Below are positions 11,931-24,478 of a stretch of DNA of 64,000 bases, piece by piece. The notes below the pieces were generated by a model. The model did not search any database. It was not told the origin of the DNA and worked only from the letters and a program-made list of their open reading frames with translations. The stretch's first letter is position 1. Each line of letters begins with the position of its first letter. Origin of the DNA: Hirundichthys speculiger (lineage: Eukaryota > Chordata > Actinopteri > Beloniformes > Exocoetidae); the NCBI GenBank assembly GCA_018398805.1, contig JAGFBZ010001970.1, forward strand, positions 1,576,001-1,640,000, written 5' to 3'. The translations under genes were made by a program, and so were the position numbers.

Positions 11931-12509
11931 AAGGAAGCTGTTTATGGGGTATCTTCTGTGCCCTTTAATCATCAGATGAGTTTGAAATGTGGTTATGATT
12001 AAACTTGAATAACACACAGAACACGCAGACCTCCGACTTGTCTTTCAGGCCATCTAAAACTTGCAAATAATATTCCATTTAGCACATCGTTTTCAGGCCT
12101 TTGTCATCTCAAAGGCAGACATACTTGGCTCAAAGAGTAGACATAGTTCAATTAACCATGTCTGGAGGACAGGCACATATTTATTGGTAAGTAAGCAATT
12201 TTTTAAATTCTTGTCGTCACTTTTATGTATGTTCTTTGGCTTTTTTTGTGTCTCTACCTCAATGTATCTCCGAGTTTAAATAAAGGTAATAATAACCAAC
12301 AATCTTTTGACAATTAAATAATACTGAGAGCTGTGTCAGATTAAAGAAACTTCTGATGTCACTCAAATAAGTCTCAAACAAAAGTGCAAGAGTTTATCTA
12401 TAAAAGAAAAAAAAAACAATAGAGAGTCCTTACAGACTCATCTCACAGCTAACTGCAGGTAGAGGCCGATGATCAATGAAGGCAACTAATTTTTATGAAT
12501 ATTAGTGTT
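11931..12509. other. no feature recognised
   Basis: AT-rich sequence. The frames open here are short and lack splice or start context. Confidence 0.4.
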
Positions 12510-12700
12510 AGGCTTTGAGGGTTAGGGCCCAAATGCAGGAGAGCAGGTAGCAAGTGTCCAACAAAAAGTCCTTTATTTTTATTTCTTTAGCAGGAAGTAA
12601 AGTTAACAACAAAAGAAAAGAATACAAGCTACACAAGGAAAACAGACCAAACCAAGAGAACAAAGAAGAAAACCCTGAAAATACAAAATCCAAAACCTAA
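12510..12700 (-). mobile_element. possible decayed LTR 3' end
   Basis: Read on the minus strand, an AATAAA-rich stretch is followed by CCTGCATTTGGGCCC and then AGCCTAACA. This mirrors the 3' end of the solo LTR at 25049-26467 (AATAAA, then CCTGCGCCTGGGTCC, then CCTGACA). No 5' end or duplication was found, so only the R/U5-like portion is suggested. Confidence 0.35.
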
Positions 12701-13371
12701 GAATAAGCTTGTGGCTTTTTGTCTACCTTACTACTGTGGGAAACACTAGAAGCAGGGCTTGTGTGCTTCGTGCTGCTGTGCAGAAAGCGTGGCCTGTTGT
12801 GCTGGCTCTGTACTTGTGGATCACAAGATTAGAAGACATTGTGAGCTTTACATCATCTTTACTTGAGATGATAAACTTCCCGGCATGTGACTATCGCTCA
12901 TGTGTGAGTGGCTGAGATGTTGCTGTGGATGAAACTGTTTGGATGCGGTGAAACCGCTTGTTGTTTGGCTGCAAACTCTTTGACACAGAACTGAATATAT
13001 CTGAGAATGACAGGATACTTACAGAATAAGTGGATACCTTAGTGTTTTCCCTACCATTATATTAGAGGTGTGCCCCGCCCCCCTCACGCCCCCTACTTGA
13101 CAGTCAAGTTCATTTTCATTTTCTATACAGTGCCAGGTTGCAGCAGAACAACAGCTGAGTTCCACCACGATGCTCGAGCACACACAGGCCAGCACACCTC
13201 CACCAGCGCACTCATCACAAAATATGTGACGCCAAACATCTGAAAAGCAGATGAAAATATCTGCGTTTAAGCTGTCACTATCACTTTTAAAGCCCAAAGC
13301 ACTGAACGTGGAAAACGATGTGTTTTAGTTTTGCATCAGCTCTCTCAGTCTCTCAATCCTCCACACGGGCA
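12701..13371. other. no feature recognised
   Basis: Unique-looking sequence with a short C-rich stretch near 13072-13095. Confidence 0.4.
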
Positions 13372-13430
13372 GCGATTCTGAGCGGAGCGCCGGGAAGCGC
13401 AGACGGCTCGGCTGGATTCTGCTCATTTAA
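13372..13430. other. short CpG-dense patch
   Basis: About eight CpG dinucleotides within 60 bases, in surroundings where CpG is sparse. Too short for a CpG island. No exon or transposon end was recognised. Confidence 0.4.
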
Positions 13431-16007
13431 AGATTTATAAGTCACCATGACTTGTTCTTTCTAAAATTATGTATTTAAAAAAGGATGAGTGGTGTCAAAT
13501 ATGTTATACGATATTGACTACTGCTGCTGTTATTAAAAGAAACACATGAACTTTATCTAACCTATCCCAGAACTCTGTGTTTCTTGGTTATTTTTTTTAT
13601 TATGCCTCCTCAGGAAGAAGAAAACACCCCAGCCTATAAATAACATCATTTGTCAATAAAATTGTCATAAGCACATCTCTGCATAACATTGTATTCTTAT
13701 TAACATTAAAGAAAAAAAAGAAAGAAGTATAGATCAACTTATAACAAATAATTAACATTGTTTTTAACTCTGTTACAGATACATCAGCATTGTCATATTT
13801 CCTCATCTTAGCTTCCTGGTGACTTACGTTTGACCCATAATCTCCGTCTGTCTCCGTCTTTCTTTTCACCAATATCCTTCCATCTCTTAAAGGTTTGCTC
13901 ACTTCATATCTCCTGCTTTGAGCTGTGCATGTGCATGTCTGTGCAAAAAGCCAATACTTCCAGTGCCACTGCCATCTACTGTAGTGGATCTGCAATTACA
14001 CTTTATTCTAGTATGCAAAAAAAAGCATGTTCCCCGGGGTCACATGCGCTGTCTGACTGTGCATCTCAAAATGTGTGGTCATCATGTGCTTCTGCTGCAG
14101 ACTAGCACTTAAATGAACACATTCTGCTTGTATGTTTGCAAGGAGAAAGTGATTTTTACGTCTAAATTCTGTAGTCAGTTATGTACCTGCTCTTGGGACA
14201 TGGGCTGTTCTGTCATACATTTGGAAAAAGAAGATGGAAAAATTTGTTGTCTTTGCTTCATTTATTGTCTAACCCTCAGAGCCAATGCCAAGCATCTCCT
14301 AATACACGGTGACTTTTAGCTTCTAACTTTGTTTGGCTTGCAAGCCTCATTGCATACAGATTTCAGTTTATTTAGATGTCTTTGTGCAATGTCAGCCTGC
14401 TTTACTGGGTAGCATAAACAGTAGTTCATGGCCCTTGTTTCTCATATTAACCCACGTTAGAAGGCCTGCAGTCTTTAATCTTTAAACCCAGGGCCTCAAG
14501 CAGATGTGGCAAGTTGACCAGATACTGACGCTGATCAAGCAGAAAGCTCACCAGTTCCAGTATACAGTAGATCTACTGGTGCATCTCTGACAGGCATTCA
14601 TGGTTCCGGGTGTCATACAATCATTGCTGCTGGCTAGTTTAATGAACAGTGAGCGAGGCTGAGGACCCAGCCTGCTGAGATCAGGATTCTTTAGAGCCTT
14701 TGCAGATGTTCTTTTGTGCGTTATTGTGAGCAAATGACACACCACTGATACATGGCCTTTAGTAAGTGTTTTTACTGTGCCGAGATCAGACTATAAACAG
14801 GAGACATAATAATAATTTAAAAAAAAATATGACACAGTCATTATACAGTATTAATAGACAACCATTTCTTTTTTTCTACAGGCAGGGTTGCTTTTTTGCT
14901 CAAACTGTCTGGACGATGTTACAGCATGAAAAACAGGTCTTTTCCTGTAAAGGATACAACAGGAAGATGCCTGGGAGTAATTTCTCAGTCTTAAGTGAAA
15001 CCTATAGTTTTCCATTTCTTCTATGTGTGCTATAAACTGTGTTTATGCACAAATCCACATGTACCCATTTTCAGTCTTCAGTGTGTGTGCATATATATCA
15101 GGCGTACAACTCTTACTCGTTCAGTTTTGTGACCTTTTTAAACAAACCTTCCTTTGAGCATTGTGTGATGACCTCAAGAGCATCATGGACCTATGAGCAT
15201 ACCTACTGTGATTACTCGTGCATTTGTACACAAAGGTTGCTTCAGATTTTCGTACTGTTAAAAATAAGATGTGAAAAACATTTCTTTGTACCTCAAGGAA
15301 AAGCAGGACATGGGATTTAACAACGCAGGGCAGGCCCCTTGAATAACAAATATGAGTCACTCATCCAATGAAAAGAAATGAAATAAACAGAGAGTGGGGA
15401 CAAAAATAGAAAAAACAGTCAGTGATTGGTGTTGGTGGTTGCTAAGGCTAACTGAAACTTGCTACACAGGGTTAGGGTAAATATGCACCTGGAGGTGTAC
15501 TTGTTTTTTGTGTCATTGTACAAAAACTGGTAGAGCTGCCAAGTTTAGTTTCTGTTCACACTATTAAAAATTTATACTGCTCTAATTTGAGCACAGTATT
15601 TTGAAAATAAAAGGAGAATTTTGTAAATCATTTCATAAATCATAAAGCATCAATCAATATTAAACAATGACATCCGTGGCTACTCGAAAGGAGTTGAATT
15701 CTACCGGTTGATTAAAAGTCAACAAGATGTCCTGAGGTATCAATGAAATGTGAATGTTTAAAATATTATTTGGTTAGGATTAAACATGGATACAATACAA
15801 AAGCACCCACTTCCAACATGTCTTCACACCTTTGTTCATAGTAACCAGTCTTAGTGTGTGGATGTGGGACATTTGATTCCACTCAAAGTGCAAAGTGGAT
15901 TTATTTTCTAAGTTGTTGCCAAATTCAGAGAGGTCATTAACTCACATCAAAGAATGCAGGATGATTAGAAATGTTATTATATTGAAATATAAATCAATAA
16001 ATAGTCT
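13431..16007. other. no feature recognised
   Basis: A donor-like CTTAC (minus-strand GTAAG) at 13813-13817 follows a minus-strand open frame, but no good acceptor was found for it. Confidence 0.4.
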
Positions 16008-16320
16008 TTTTCCCCTGTTTTGAGGTTTCTATGACATCACAGACTCAGATCAGGACTGAACTATTCAGCTTCCCCATCTCTGTCTCTGCACAGCTTCAAA
16101 TCAGGCTGCATTTGCTGTATTGTGTGTGACAGTTGTGACAGTGTGACAGGTGAAGCGGAGTTAAGTGACTGACTCCCCCATCTAAAACAGGCTGTAAAGA
16201 AGAAATGTAAAGACATGGTTGAAAAGGTATTTTGACCCAAACATGTCACAAACATTGGCTTATGATCTCAGGAAACTGTGTCAAATTGTTAAAAGTGGGA
16301 CTAATATGTCTCCTTTAAGT
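16008..16320 (+). repeat. unclassified interspersed repeat, family A copy 2
   Basis: Fuller copy of the repeat at 8870-9130. It keeps TGACATCACAGACTCAGATC, TGCATTTGCTGTA, TATTTTGACCCAAACATGTC and a terminal AATATGTCTCCTTTAAG that could be one end of a DNA element. The opposite end was not located, so class is open. Confidence 0.6.
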
Positions 16321-16345
16321 TCTGGATTCGGTCGGTTAAGGACAG

Positions 16346-16390
16346 GATTTGATGTTTGAAGCTGGTGAATCCAGCTTCAAACATCAAATC
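16346..16390. repeat. perfect 20-bp inverted repeat with 5-nt loop
   Basis: Left arm 16346-16365 is the exact reverse complement of right arm 16371-16390, with loop TGAAT. The arms contain ATGTTTGAAGCTGG and its complement. There is no T-run or RNA polymerase III promoter to mark it as a small RNA gene. Confidence 0.95.
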
Positions 16391-18276
16391 AAAGGATTCT
16401 TGGCAAATAAATCACTGATATCTCTTGAGCTCACTTAAAAGCCACCCAGAAGGCCAATGAGTGGCTCAGCTTTTTAACCAGCCAAACAATATATACAGGT
16501 TTATCTAGTGAGATCAAATAAGATCAAGTGCCCTCAGTCCCTTTTCTCTCTGTCAAGAAAAAAAGACGGTGAAAGTCTTTGCAGTGTTTTTTTATTTCTA
16601 AAACAATATAGATTTCATTCTGATCTTTCAGGGTCACAGTGATATTTTTATTCCTATCTAAGCTATTCAAGCTTTCCAGATTTGGATAAAAATGTTTTCA
16701 TACTTGAAGCAGGCAAGCAGTTTCTTTCATCAGGGAGAAGAAAGTGCTTCTCAAACTGTAACAAGCCCTTTGAAACGTTGGGAAAAAAAAAAAGAGAAAT
16801 ATATCAAGAATCAGCAAAGCTGTCAGCTGCTTCCATGCTGTCTTATCAGCCTAGTTGTGGTTAAAACTACCGCATTGCAAATAGGTTGTGGAAGAGAAAG
16901 TATACTATCTACAGGCAAATATTTAAATATTCCACAGATGTGTTGAATTATGTGTTGTATTCTTTGTATTTTTTAAACCACAAAATTCCATTTAAAAACA
17001 TCTTGAAGCTAAATAGCTCAATTTATTTGCCTCTCTATTCATGTTATACCTCTCAGTCTCTCATCTACCTTCACTCATCGCACTTATTTTCATCAAAATG
17101 CCATCATGAATAACCTTAAAAGGCTGCAGTTGAGGGACATTTGGCTTCTCTCATACCTAAATGTCCTTGAGTGTGTGAGTGGCAGCTGTGTGGCTCAGGT
17201 GTGTCTGTTTTTTTTTTTTTTTTTAAGAGGATGTTGAAAAACAACATTTGCCGTGAAAAAAGCTAGTGCTTGTAACAGTTTCAGAAGAGGGCAAAGAGGC
17301 ATGTTTGGGGTAGCAATGACTATCTGACTGATAGGGGAGACGAGGGAGGGAGAGGAGAGGATAGTGCTGCTCCACAGCTTCGAGTACCTCCTAAACAGAA
17401 TTTATTTCCAAGCTAGATTCAGTGGAGCAAGATGCAGGCATTTAGCTGGAACTCAATACGCTTTCCCCCACCCTTCAGTCTTCCCATTAATCTAGATTTC
17501 ATCAGTATTTATTTGTTGTTGTTTTTTGTTTGTTTTCAGTGTTTGGAGACCACTTTTTCAGTGGTTTCTGTTCAATCTGTACATAGCGGAAAAAAAGCAT
17601 GGCCAAGAAAGAGAGACTCTTGGAAGGAAACCAGGGAAAACATGCCCAGCTTTATCTGTCAAACAGAGCCACATGCAGACCTTTATCACAGGAAATCACA
17701 TTGTGGCATTTGGTCACATATCAACCCAGCGTAGCAGTTTTGTTTTTTTTCTCCTTACTCCGGTTCCCTCTGTAAAGCTATGCAGCCAGGCAGCACGAGC
17801 AGCCACTGGAGAGGGTTGTTGTGGCAAGACGGTCATTCTAACATTGTGCAGCCATCAAGTAAATCAGGTTACACAGACACACACTCCTGGAGTCTTGCCT
17901 CTTGTCGGACACTTATCTAACCAGTAACTGAAGAAACAGCTTGTCAAAATTTGCTCAGATTTACTGAGAGGAGAAATTGTGCGTGCTAACTCAGCTGTCA
18001 CGCTTTTAAGAAATCAGGTTTGAACAAATGAGACATAAGAGCTAATTAGTTCAGTATAATGTGAAGAACCGGTAAATGCTGATAGAAACCCCATAGTTGA
18101 TGCTGTTGAGTCATTAAGTGACGAATCTTCAGGTGACAGAGGATTGAATGTTGTGATATATTCCTGGAGGCAGTAACGCTTTTAAAAAGCTTCTGCTTTT
18201 CTACTATTTTTTTTGCTGTTGAACGAAACAGGCTTCAATACTTCTCATAAGCTTTGGAAGCAACCTGTGAAAATAA
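16391..18276. other. no feature recognised
   Basis: Contains a poly(T) run at 17208-17224. Open frames at 17432-17927 show no domain. Confidence 0.4.
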
Positions 18277-18310
18277 TGACCTTTGACAATGAGATTATTA
18301 TCAAAGGTCA
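18277..18310. promoter_or_regulatory. inverted pair of nuclear-receptor-like half-sites
   Basis: TGACCTTTGA (18277-18286) and its exact reverse complement TCAAAGGTCA (18301-18310) are separated by 14 bases. AGGTCA is the core of HNF4, COUP-TF and related receptor sites. The spacing is wider than classic inverted-repeat elements, so this is only suggestive. Confidence 0.25.
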
Positions 18311-18395
18311 AGCTTTTTTTCTGTTTGTTTTCTTTGTTTTTTTTTTTTGTTTTTTTTTTAAGCCATAAAGTTTATGTGGTTATAGTATGGCATTA

Positions 18396-19257
18396 TGGGC
18401 CCGATCTTCCACCAGATCTGCTAAAGCCGCTATTTAGGGATAGCGGGTAGAAGAAGAACGCAATCTTCCACCTTGCTAAACCTGCTATCCCACCTGCGCT
18501 ACCCGGTATATTATCCATAGGAGTGGTTAGGGCGTTCCACCTGTTAAACCAATCAGTGCGTCAGTAACCATTGCCTTTAAGAGCAGGTTGCGCTACCCGC
18601 TAACCACTATGGAGCATCTTTTCATCCAGATCGGAGCAGCTCTCGTGCACAGCTCGTCTGGGTCTCTGCTGTAGAGCTTCCTCCTCTTCCTTCCTCCTAC
18701 TCCTCCGCTGCACTGAGATAAAGTAAATATAAATATTTTTACACAGATTATTCCTATCGGCTACCTTAAAGTCCCAGATAGTCGGTGTCCTCCCAGTAAA
18801 TATGCTCTGCTCGCCTGTGGTTTAACTGGCCATCAAGCCGTTTAAGACGATCTCTACCATTTTCTCAGGGGTTCAACTGAGGCCAAATCACACTTTTTAT
18901 ACAGGAGTTAATTCAAGAGGTAGAAAAGTTTGTGCACGTCCGCATGTGACCAGGTGGACATGCATTGACGCCATTTGTCAGCGCTCTTGTACGCATCGAC
19001 ATCTGGGTTGCAGGTAGCTGGTGGTCTGACCACCTGCTATGCGCAACCCTAAACCCATAATTGCAAGATACCGAGTTTGCAGAAAGGGCAAAAGACACGC
19101 CCATTGCCACACCTACAAAGTGAGTAAGGGAGTCGGCATAATGGGTAGCGGCTTTATTGAGCGGAAGATTGCATTAGCGGTTAGCGGAGGCTCCTATAGC
19201 CGCAATTTGCAGGAAACGACTAGTGTTAAGGGTAAGGGGAAGTGTACGATCGGGGCC
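18396..19257. mobile_element. Harbinger-like non-autonomous DNA transposon (MITE)
   Basis: The left end (T)GGGCCCGATC and the right end, reverse-complemented as GGCCCCGATC, form short imperfect terminal inverted repeats. A TTA flanks each side (18393-18395 and 19258-19260), matching the 3-bp TWA target duplication of PIF/Harbinger elements. Inside, GCAATCTTCCACC on the left recurs inverted as GCAATCTTCCGCT on the right, and GCTACCCGC-like words appear in both orientations. No transposase is seen. The boundary is uncertain by a base or two. Confidence 0.6.
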
Positions 19258-20847
19258 TTAGTTTTCTTCCACAGTTACCAAAGGCGAGAGCAAGGATACA
19301 GGTTATGTGATAGACAAGCAGCATGCAGCTCGCTCTCTCGTGTCTTTTTCCACACATATACAGTAGCATCTGTTTAAAAACATGGAAAGAAGATGTAGAA
19401 ATATTACGATAATTTGATTGGACTTTGACTCACAGCTATAACCTAAGCTGAATATTCCTTCTTGGTACCTCCACTTATTTCCTCTAAATTTTACAAACAC
19501 ATGCATCATTATGGTGACAGTGTTAGAATATATTCCTCACATTCCCCATTAAGAGTTCCAAGTGTGAGTGAAAGAGGATAAACAGTTGAAAGAGGGCAGT
19601 GGCAGTGGAGGGCAATGACAGCTATGGACACTGCAAGATAGACGTTAGCAGATAAAAGCACGGGGACAGATGGTGAAGAAAGATGATTCTGTTGGTTCCT
19701 CTGGATCTACCATCCCCCTCGATACCGAAGCAGAATCTGATCCACTCACACATGCTGTCAGGAATGGGCACCTGAATGTGATGCATCATTAAACACACGT
19801 ATGCACACACGGATCCAATAGAACCCTTAATGAGCTGATGTCTCATCACCATTTACTGTGTGCACCAGCAGTGATGTTCAACTGCTTCTCATGCAGCAGC
19901 AGTATAACATGCCCTGTTGTTTTTTTCTGTCATACATCTGCACGTGCACAGAGACTCATATTTCAATCATATAGATCACATTGTATTGACCTACATCAGT
20001 TTCTTAAAGATCTAACCCGTGCATACTCCGACTCTAAATATAAAAGAAGTCAGGTGCCCAAAATATTAGGTTACTGGAGCAACACTCGGGCAGTGACTTC
20101 TGTTTCATAAATCACAGCCAAGGCAGGCTCACACACGAGCACACACACGCATATGCAAGCAAAAATGTCCCAAGTCCAGCCAGCCTGTTTATGGCAGATG
20201 GCGGTGGTCTCGCAGCCTCTGGCACTACTGTGATCTTGCTGGGAGGAAAAAAAGCAGATAATTGAACAGGTGACCAACAATATAAGCCTATGAAGAAAAT
20301 AAGTATGTACAATTAAACACAGTTGTAAAACCCCATTGTTTTAGTGTCATATCTGCTTTTATAACTGAGGCCAAAAAAAAAAAAAAATAGAATTACCGTG
20401 AAACTGAAACCTTTTACTTTGCCATTGTGTTTCATTTTCTCGTCTATGCACAACCACACTTCAGCACCTCTTTTGTTATGTGCAGCAGCTCTTTCAACAA
20501 AACAAGACCACAGAGAGGCTGCACCCTCTGCACCCAAATTGAATGGGTTTTTCCCTTGCCCATGAAACCTATCGTTACCAAGTGTCATGAAATTTTCTCG
20601 ACTTTGGGTAATCTTGCTAACAATCAGGCAGCTGTGATCACATTTCTCTGCATCACTTCTTTCCCTGGGAGAAGAACAAAAGTTATGACAACATAATGCA
20701 TGAATACATTTTCACTTCCATGGATGCTCCCCTTTATTGTGTTGAACAGCATAATATGATCTTAAAGTATGGATCAAAAGCCCCTGGAACTTTGAAACTA
20801 TTTTGTTGTGTCCCCAATAACCCTAAATAGGAAGAAGTGGTTCTAAA
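19258..20847. other. no feature recognised
   Basis: Short interrupted CA tracts near 20130-20152 only. Confidence 0.4.
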
Positions 20848-20899
20848 GATGGACAGATGGATGGATGGATGGATGAATGGATGGATGGATGGATGGATG
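20848..20899. repeat. (GGAT)n microsatellite
   Basis: About twelve GGAT/ATGG tetramers with two interruptions. Confidence 0.95.
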
Positions 20900-22378
20900 T
20901 GTAACTTTCTTAAAAATAAATGTGAAACACTTCCATGGGTCTTAATATGAAAAATGACTTCAAAGACAGTTGACCTCTGTTTATCAGGATTGTTTTGAAT
21001 GCATATATGAAACAAAAACCAGGGTATTAACCCAGATTTTTAACAAAGTAATTTTATTTATTATGTTTATTTGTGCAAAACATTGAGTAAAATCTGTGTG
21101 AAATTTATGTTTAAACACTTAAACATTTAGGAAGCTTGCACTTCTTGGTCCTACATGATAGGGCATATGGACCTATATATGTATTTAGCCACAAGTGTTT
21201 TATTTTGCAGCGCTGATCATTAAATCAGTGCCAAGGCTCCAGTTTAAGCAACACCATGAGAACTACAATATTAAAACAAGCTGTTAAAGAACTTGTGACA
21301 GCAGGGATGATTGAAATATGCCCGTGGAACTGCTATGGCTGCTCAACAGTCCCAAACAGCATGCAGGAGATCCATCAAGACACAGGAGAGAAGAGAAAAT
21401 CAGAGAAGGACACAGCAGTAAATAATAATAATGAGTTTCCTGGAGGGCAGTACAAGCAGTCTCTACACTCCACAGTCGATGACTTTTTGCAACATAAAAC
21501 ATGTCCTTGCTTGGTTCATTTAAAGGCCTGCCACTTGGCATGTGTATCGGTTCAACATCTTGATGACATCTCTCTACAGATGCAGACAGTTTCCCAGCTG
21601 GCTTTTATTTTGTATTCAGTGGCACACGTAGCATTGTAGTGGTAGTGACCTTTGAGCACATTTGTCCATACCGCATCTCAGGCTTTTAGCCAGAGGACAA
21701 TACAGCCATCTTTTGGGGTTAAAATAAAAACCCCCTGGTCATGTTTTGCATCCTGCCAGGGCATGTTTTTTCAGGTATTTTTTGTTAATTTTATTGCACA
21801 ATATAAATGGACAAACATGCCGGTTCTCTTACAGAAAATAAATTAACCTATACAGAAAAATATAATAAATAAAAAGACAGTTTTCATTTTAATAAGTATA
21901 GGTATTCATGGTCTCCAGCAGCAACACCAGTGATGTACGCAGACGTCAGTCTACTGCTGAGACACTAGTCCTTGTGTCCAAGGTGTCAGATGAGCAGCAG
22001 AAAGATCTAATTTGTAGATAAAGTGCAATACAAAACATTTGATTAAACTACTAGCTACTTCACTGGAGCCTTCAGAACCTGCGCTTTCATCTATGTTGGT
22101 GACCGATGCAAAAGCTACTGGTGGAGGATACCAAAGAAACTGCACGGTTGTTATATCTTCAGCGTCTGGCATATGAAACGGTCATTTATGTGCAAATAGT
22201 GTTCCATGTGGTCTAAAGCTATGATTTTTTTTTTGTCCGTTTTCATCCATACAAACTCCACCTTAAAAATATGTACAATACAAAAAATAAAACAAAGTTC
22301 CTGGGTGTGCTTCTTATTTTATTTTATGAATGAAACATACGACAAAGTAATATACTGCCTCATGATATAATATGACTT
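20900..22378 (-). other. no confident feature; possible 3' UTR of the exon at 22379-22473
   Basis: If the neighbouring minus-strand exon is real, its 3' UTR begins here. AATAAA words on the minus strand lie near 22313-22326, about 55-65 nt after the stop codon. Nothing else recognised. Confidence 0.35.
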
Positions 22379-22473
22379 TTAATACTTGCAGAAATGATCA
22401 ACGTCCCACTCCTCCACCTCGTCTGCCCAGTGGACAGCTTGTTCCAAAATCCTGGCTAAAACCCTGCAGCATC
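22379..22473 (-). CDS. candidate last coding exon, unknown gene
   Basis: On the minus strand a strong acceptor (TTATTTTTCTTTTTACTACAG) precedes 2 nt of a split codon and 30 open codons ending in TAA at 22379-22381. The peptide contains ILEQAVHWADEVEEWD and ends DHFCKY: an acidic, amphipathic helix-like tail with three tryptophan or tyrosine residues, unlike translated AT-rich intron. A second possible acceptor (GCTGCAG) lies 10 nt further in. AATAAA signals follow the stop. I cannot name the gene. Earlier exons should lie at higher coordinates; the GC-rich minus-strand frames near 34 kb are possible partners, but nothing links them. Confidence 0.4.
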
Positions 22474-24448
22474 CTGTAGTAAAAAGAAAAATAACGTGTA
22501 AAATGTATTTTACATATGCTCTTTTCATTTCTTTTTTTTTTTACTTCACTCTTTGGGCATTAGCAGTCTACAGAAAGCCTAAGAAAAATAATGAGCATTA
22601 TGGAACTGTAGCTGAAAGGGGTTTTGATTCACCTTCGGTCCTCAGTTTTCGTATTTTAAAGCCAAGCCTTGGTTGACCTTATAAAAGGAAGTTGTCGATG
22701 GAAACATATGGTCTTATTTGCTTGCAAAGGCCAGCTAGAAAGAAACAATAATAGCGCCTATGTTCCCTTAATAATGGTATTACATCTATAATACATCTGT
22801 AATAGTCAGGCAACTGTGGTCTTTTCAACTTTTCTAAGTAAAAAGAAAAAAAAAAAAACCTTACCAAGTCAGTACAAGCTCAGGTCAGACCGAGGCTATC
22901 AAAGAATTCTTGGCATCTTATATATCAGTATTTGCAAAATCATGGCGTAACAGTCTGTATGGTGCTCTGGGGAGCCGTTCTTGTGTAAAAGCTCTTTGGA
23001 TTTTTTCTATGTCCATCTGGAAATCATTAGAGACCCACTATGTCACATTGTCATTTTTCTCACGGAGCTTTTATTTGTAATAACATCAAAAAAAAAAAAA
23101 AAAGTAAAGTAAAGAAAACAAGAAAAGAGCATGTATATTTATCAGCTCATGTAGTTATGGTTTTAAACTAAACGTAAATCTATAAAGAGATTAATACCTA
23201 CAACTGCAAATAATGCAAACATGTCTTCAGTAAGACTATCAAATTTATCCAGGTTAAAAAATGTAGAAACAAGAGAATGGATTTAAAGAATTGTGGGGTT
23301 TAATTCACTCAGAACTACCAAATCTGGGCACAAACATGAATTCTATTTTATCCTCGCCCTGCAATAAGCGCATGCATAGAATAATGTTAAAACATCCTCA
23401 ATGAAGATACTCACTCACTGGAAAGAACAGAACTGACCCCAGAGTATCTGTAAAAATGTAGAAATAGAAATACAGCAGTCGTATTCAAGTTAAATTAATA
23501 TAGTAGTCGTCAGGCAATACTGAAAAGAAAAGAGAGAGGGTAGAAAAACATGCTCATAAATAGCAAAACAAAAACAATGAAAGCAAAATGGAAAACGGTT
23601 TAAAAATTTACTTTTCCACAATTTGCATAAATCTAAGTTCTCAGAACAGATCCCAGAAATATTCAAATATTAAGTGGCACAAACGTTTAACAGAACTCTT
23701 CCTTAATTTCATCTCTGTGCACATTGTCCAAATGTATGATTGTGTTTCTTCTATCATAACTAAGACAAGAAAATACTTGGTATCAAGGGTTTACAGTAAA
23801 TCCAACGAACCCTCTTCATTATTTAGCACGCTGATAAATGTTAAAAGAAGGATGAAGAGCTTGTGCCAAGCTGAGTTATTCATAGCATGGAATTGTGACT
23901 CTTACACGGAAGTAATCACAGGCAGCCGTGTCTCTTTCTTCTTTACATTTTCAGTTTCTAATATATGTTGAATGAGGCATCTCTCAGATAGAATATTCAG
24001 GATCTAGCAGAATGCTCTCCTGCCAGGCATAATAGTGAATAATATAATATTATACCATAGAAAATATTTAGAACCATTATTTATACACATTATTTAAATG
24101 CTATAGATGTGTGTAGTTATTGGCTTTTATGGTAAATAGTAACATTTAAGAACACTGGCTGTTATCTAACAAATAATTACTTTATTAATGGGGAGAATTT
24201 TTCAGTCAGGCCAAAGTATGTTGTTTTTTTTTCTTTTACATTAACTCATTATTCTGTTCCTTTGATTTGTATCACAACCAGGACTCCATTCTCATCCTTT
24301 CCAGTAGTTAGTTCTGTTGGTACTGACAGACATGTTGGTATTCTGACGTGTTGCTCACTGACCTTTCCGCTCTGCCTGTAGCTGCTTAGCCCTCATATAT
24401 CACTGATAGTGCACTATTACTGCTGGACACGGACACTCTGCAGTAGAT
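22474..24448. other. no feature recognised
   Basis: A minus-strand donor-like CCTTAC at 22859-22864 has no open frame leading to it. A-runs occur at 22847-22858 and 23088-23103. Confidence 0.4.
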
Positions 24449-24478
24449 CCCGCTGGTTCACTGCCTGGAACCAGCGGG
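24449..24478. repeat. 11-bp GC-rich inverted repeat
   Basis: CCCGCTGGTTC (24449-24459) pairs exactly with GAACCAGCGGG (24468-24478) across an 8-nt loop. No T-run follows and no gene is adjacent. Confidence 0.85.

Noticed and set aside
22859..22930. Minus-strand exon ending at the donor-like GTAAGG
   Set aside because: All three frames are closed before the donor and no acceptor is evident.
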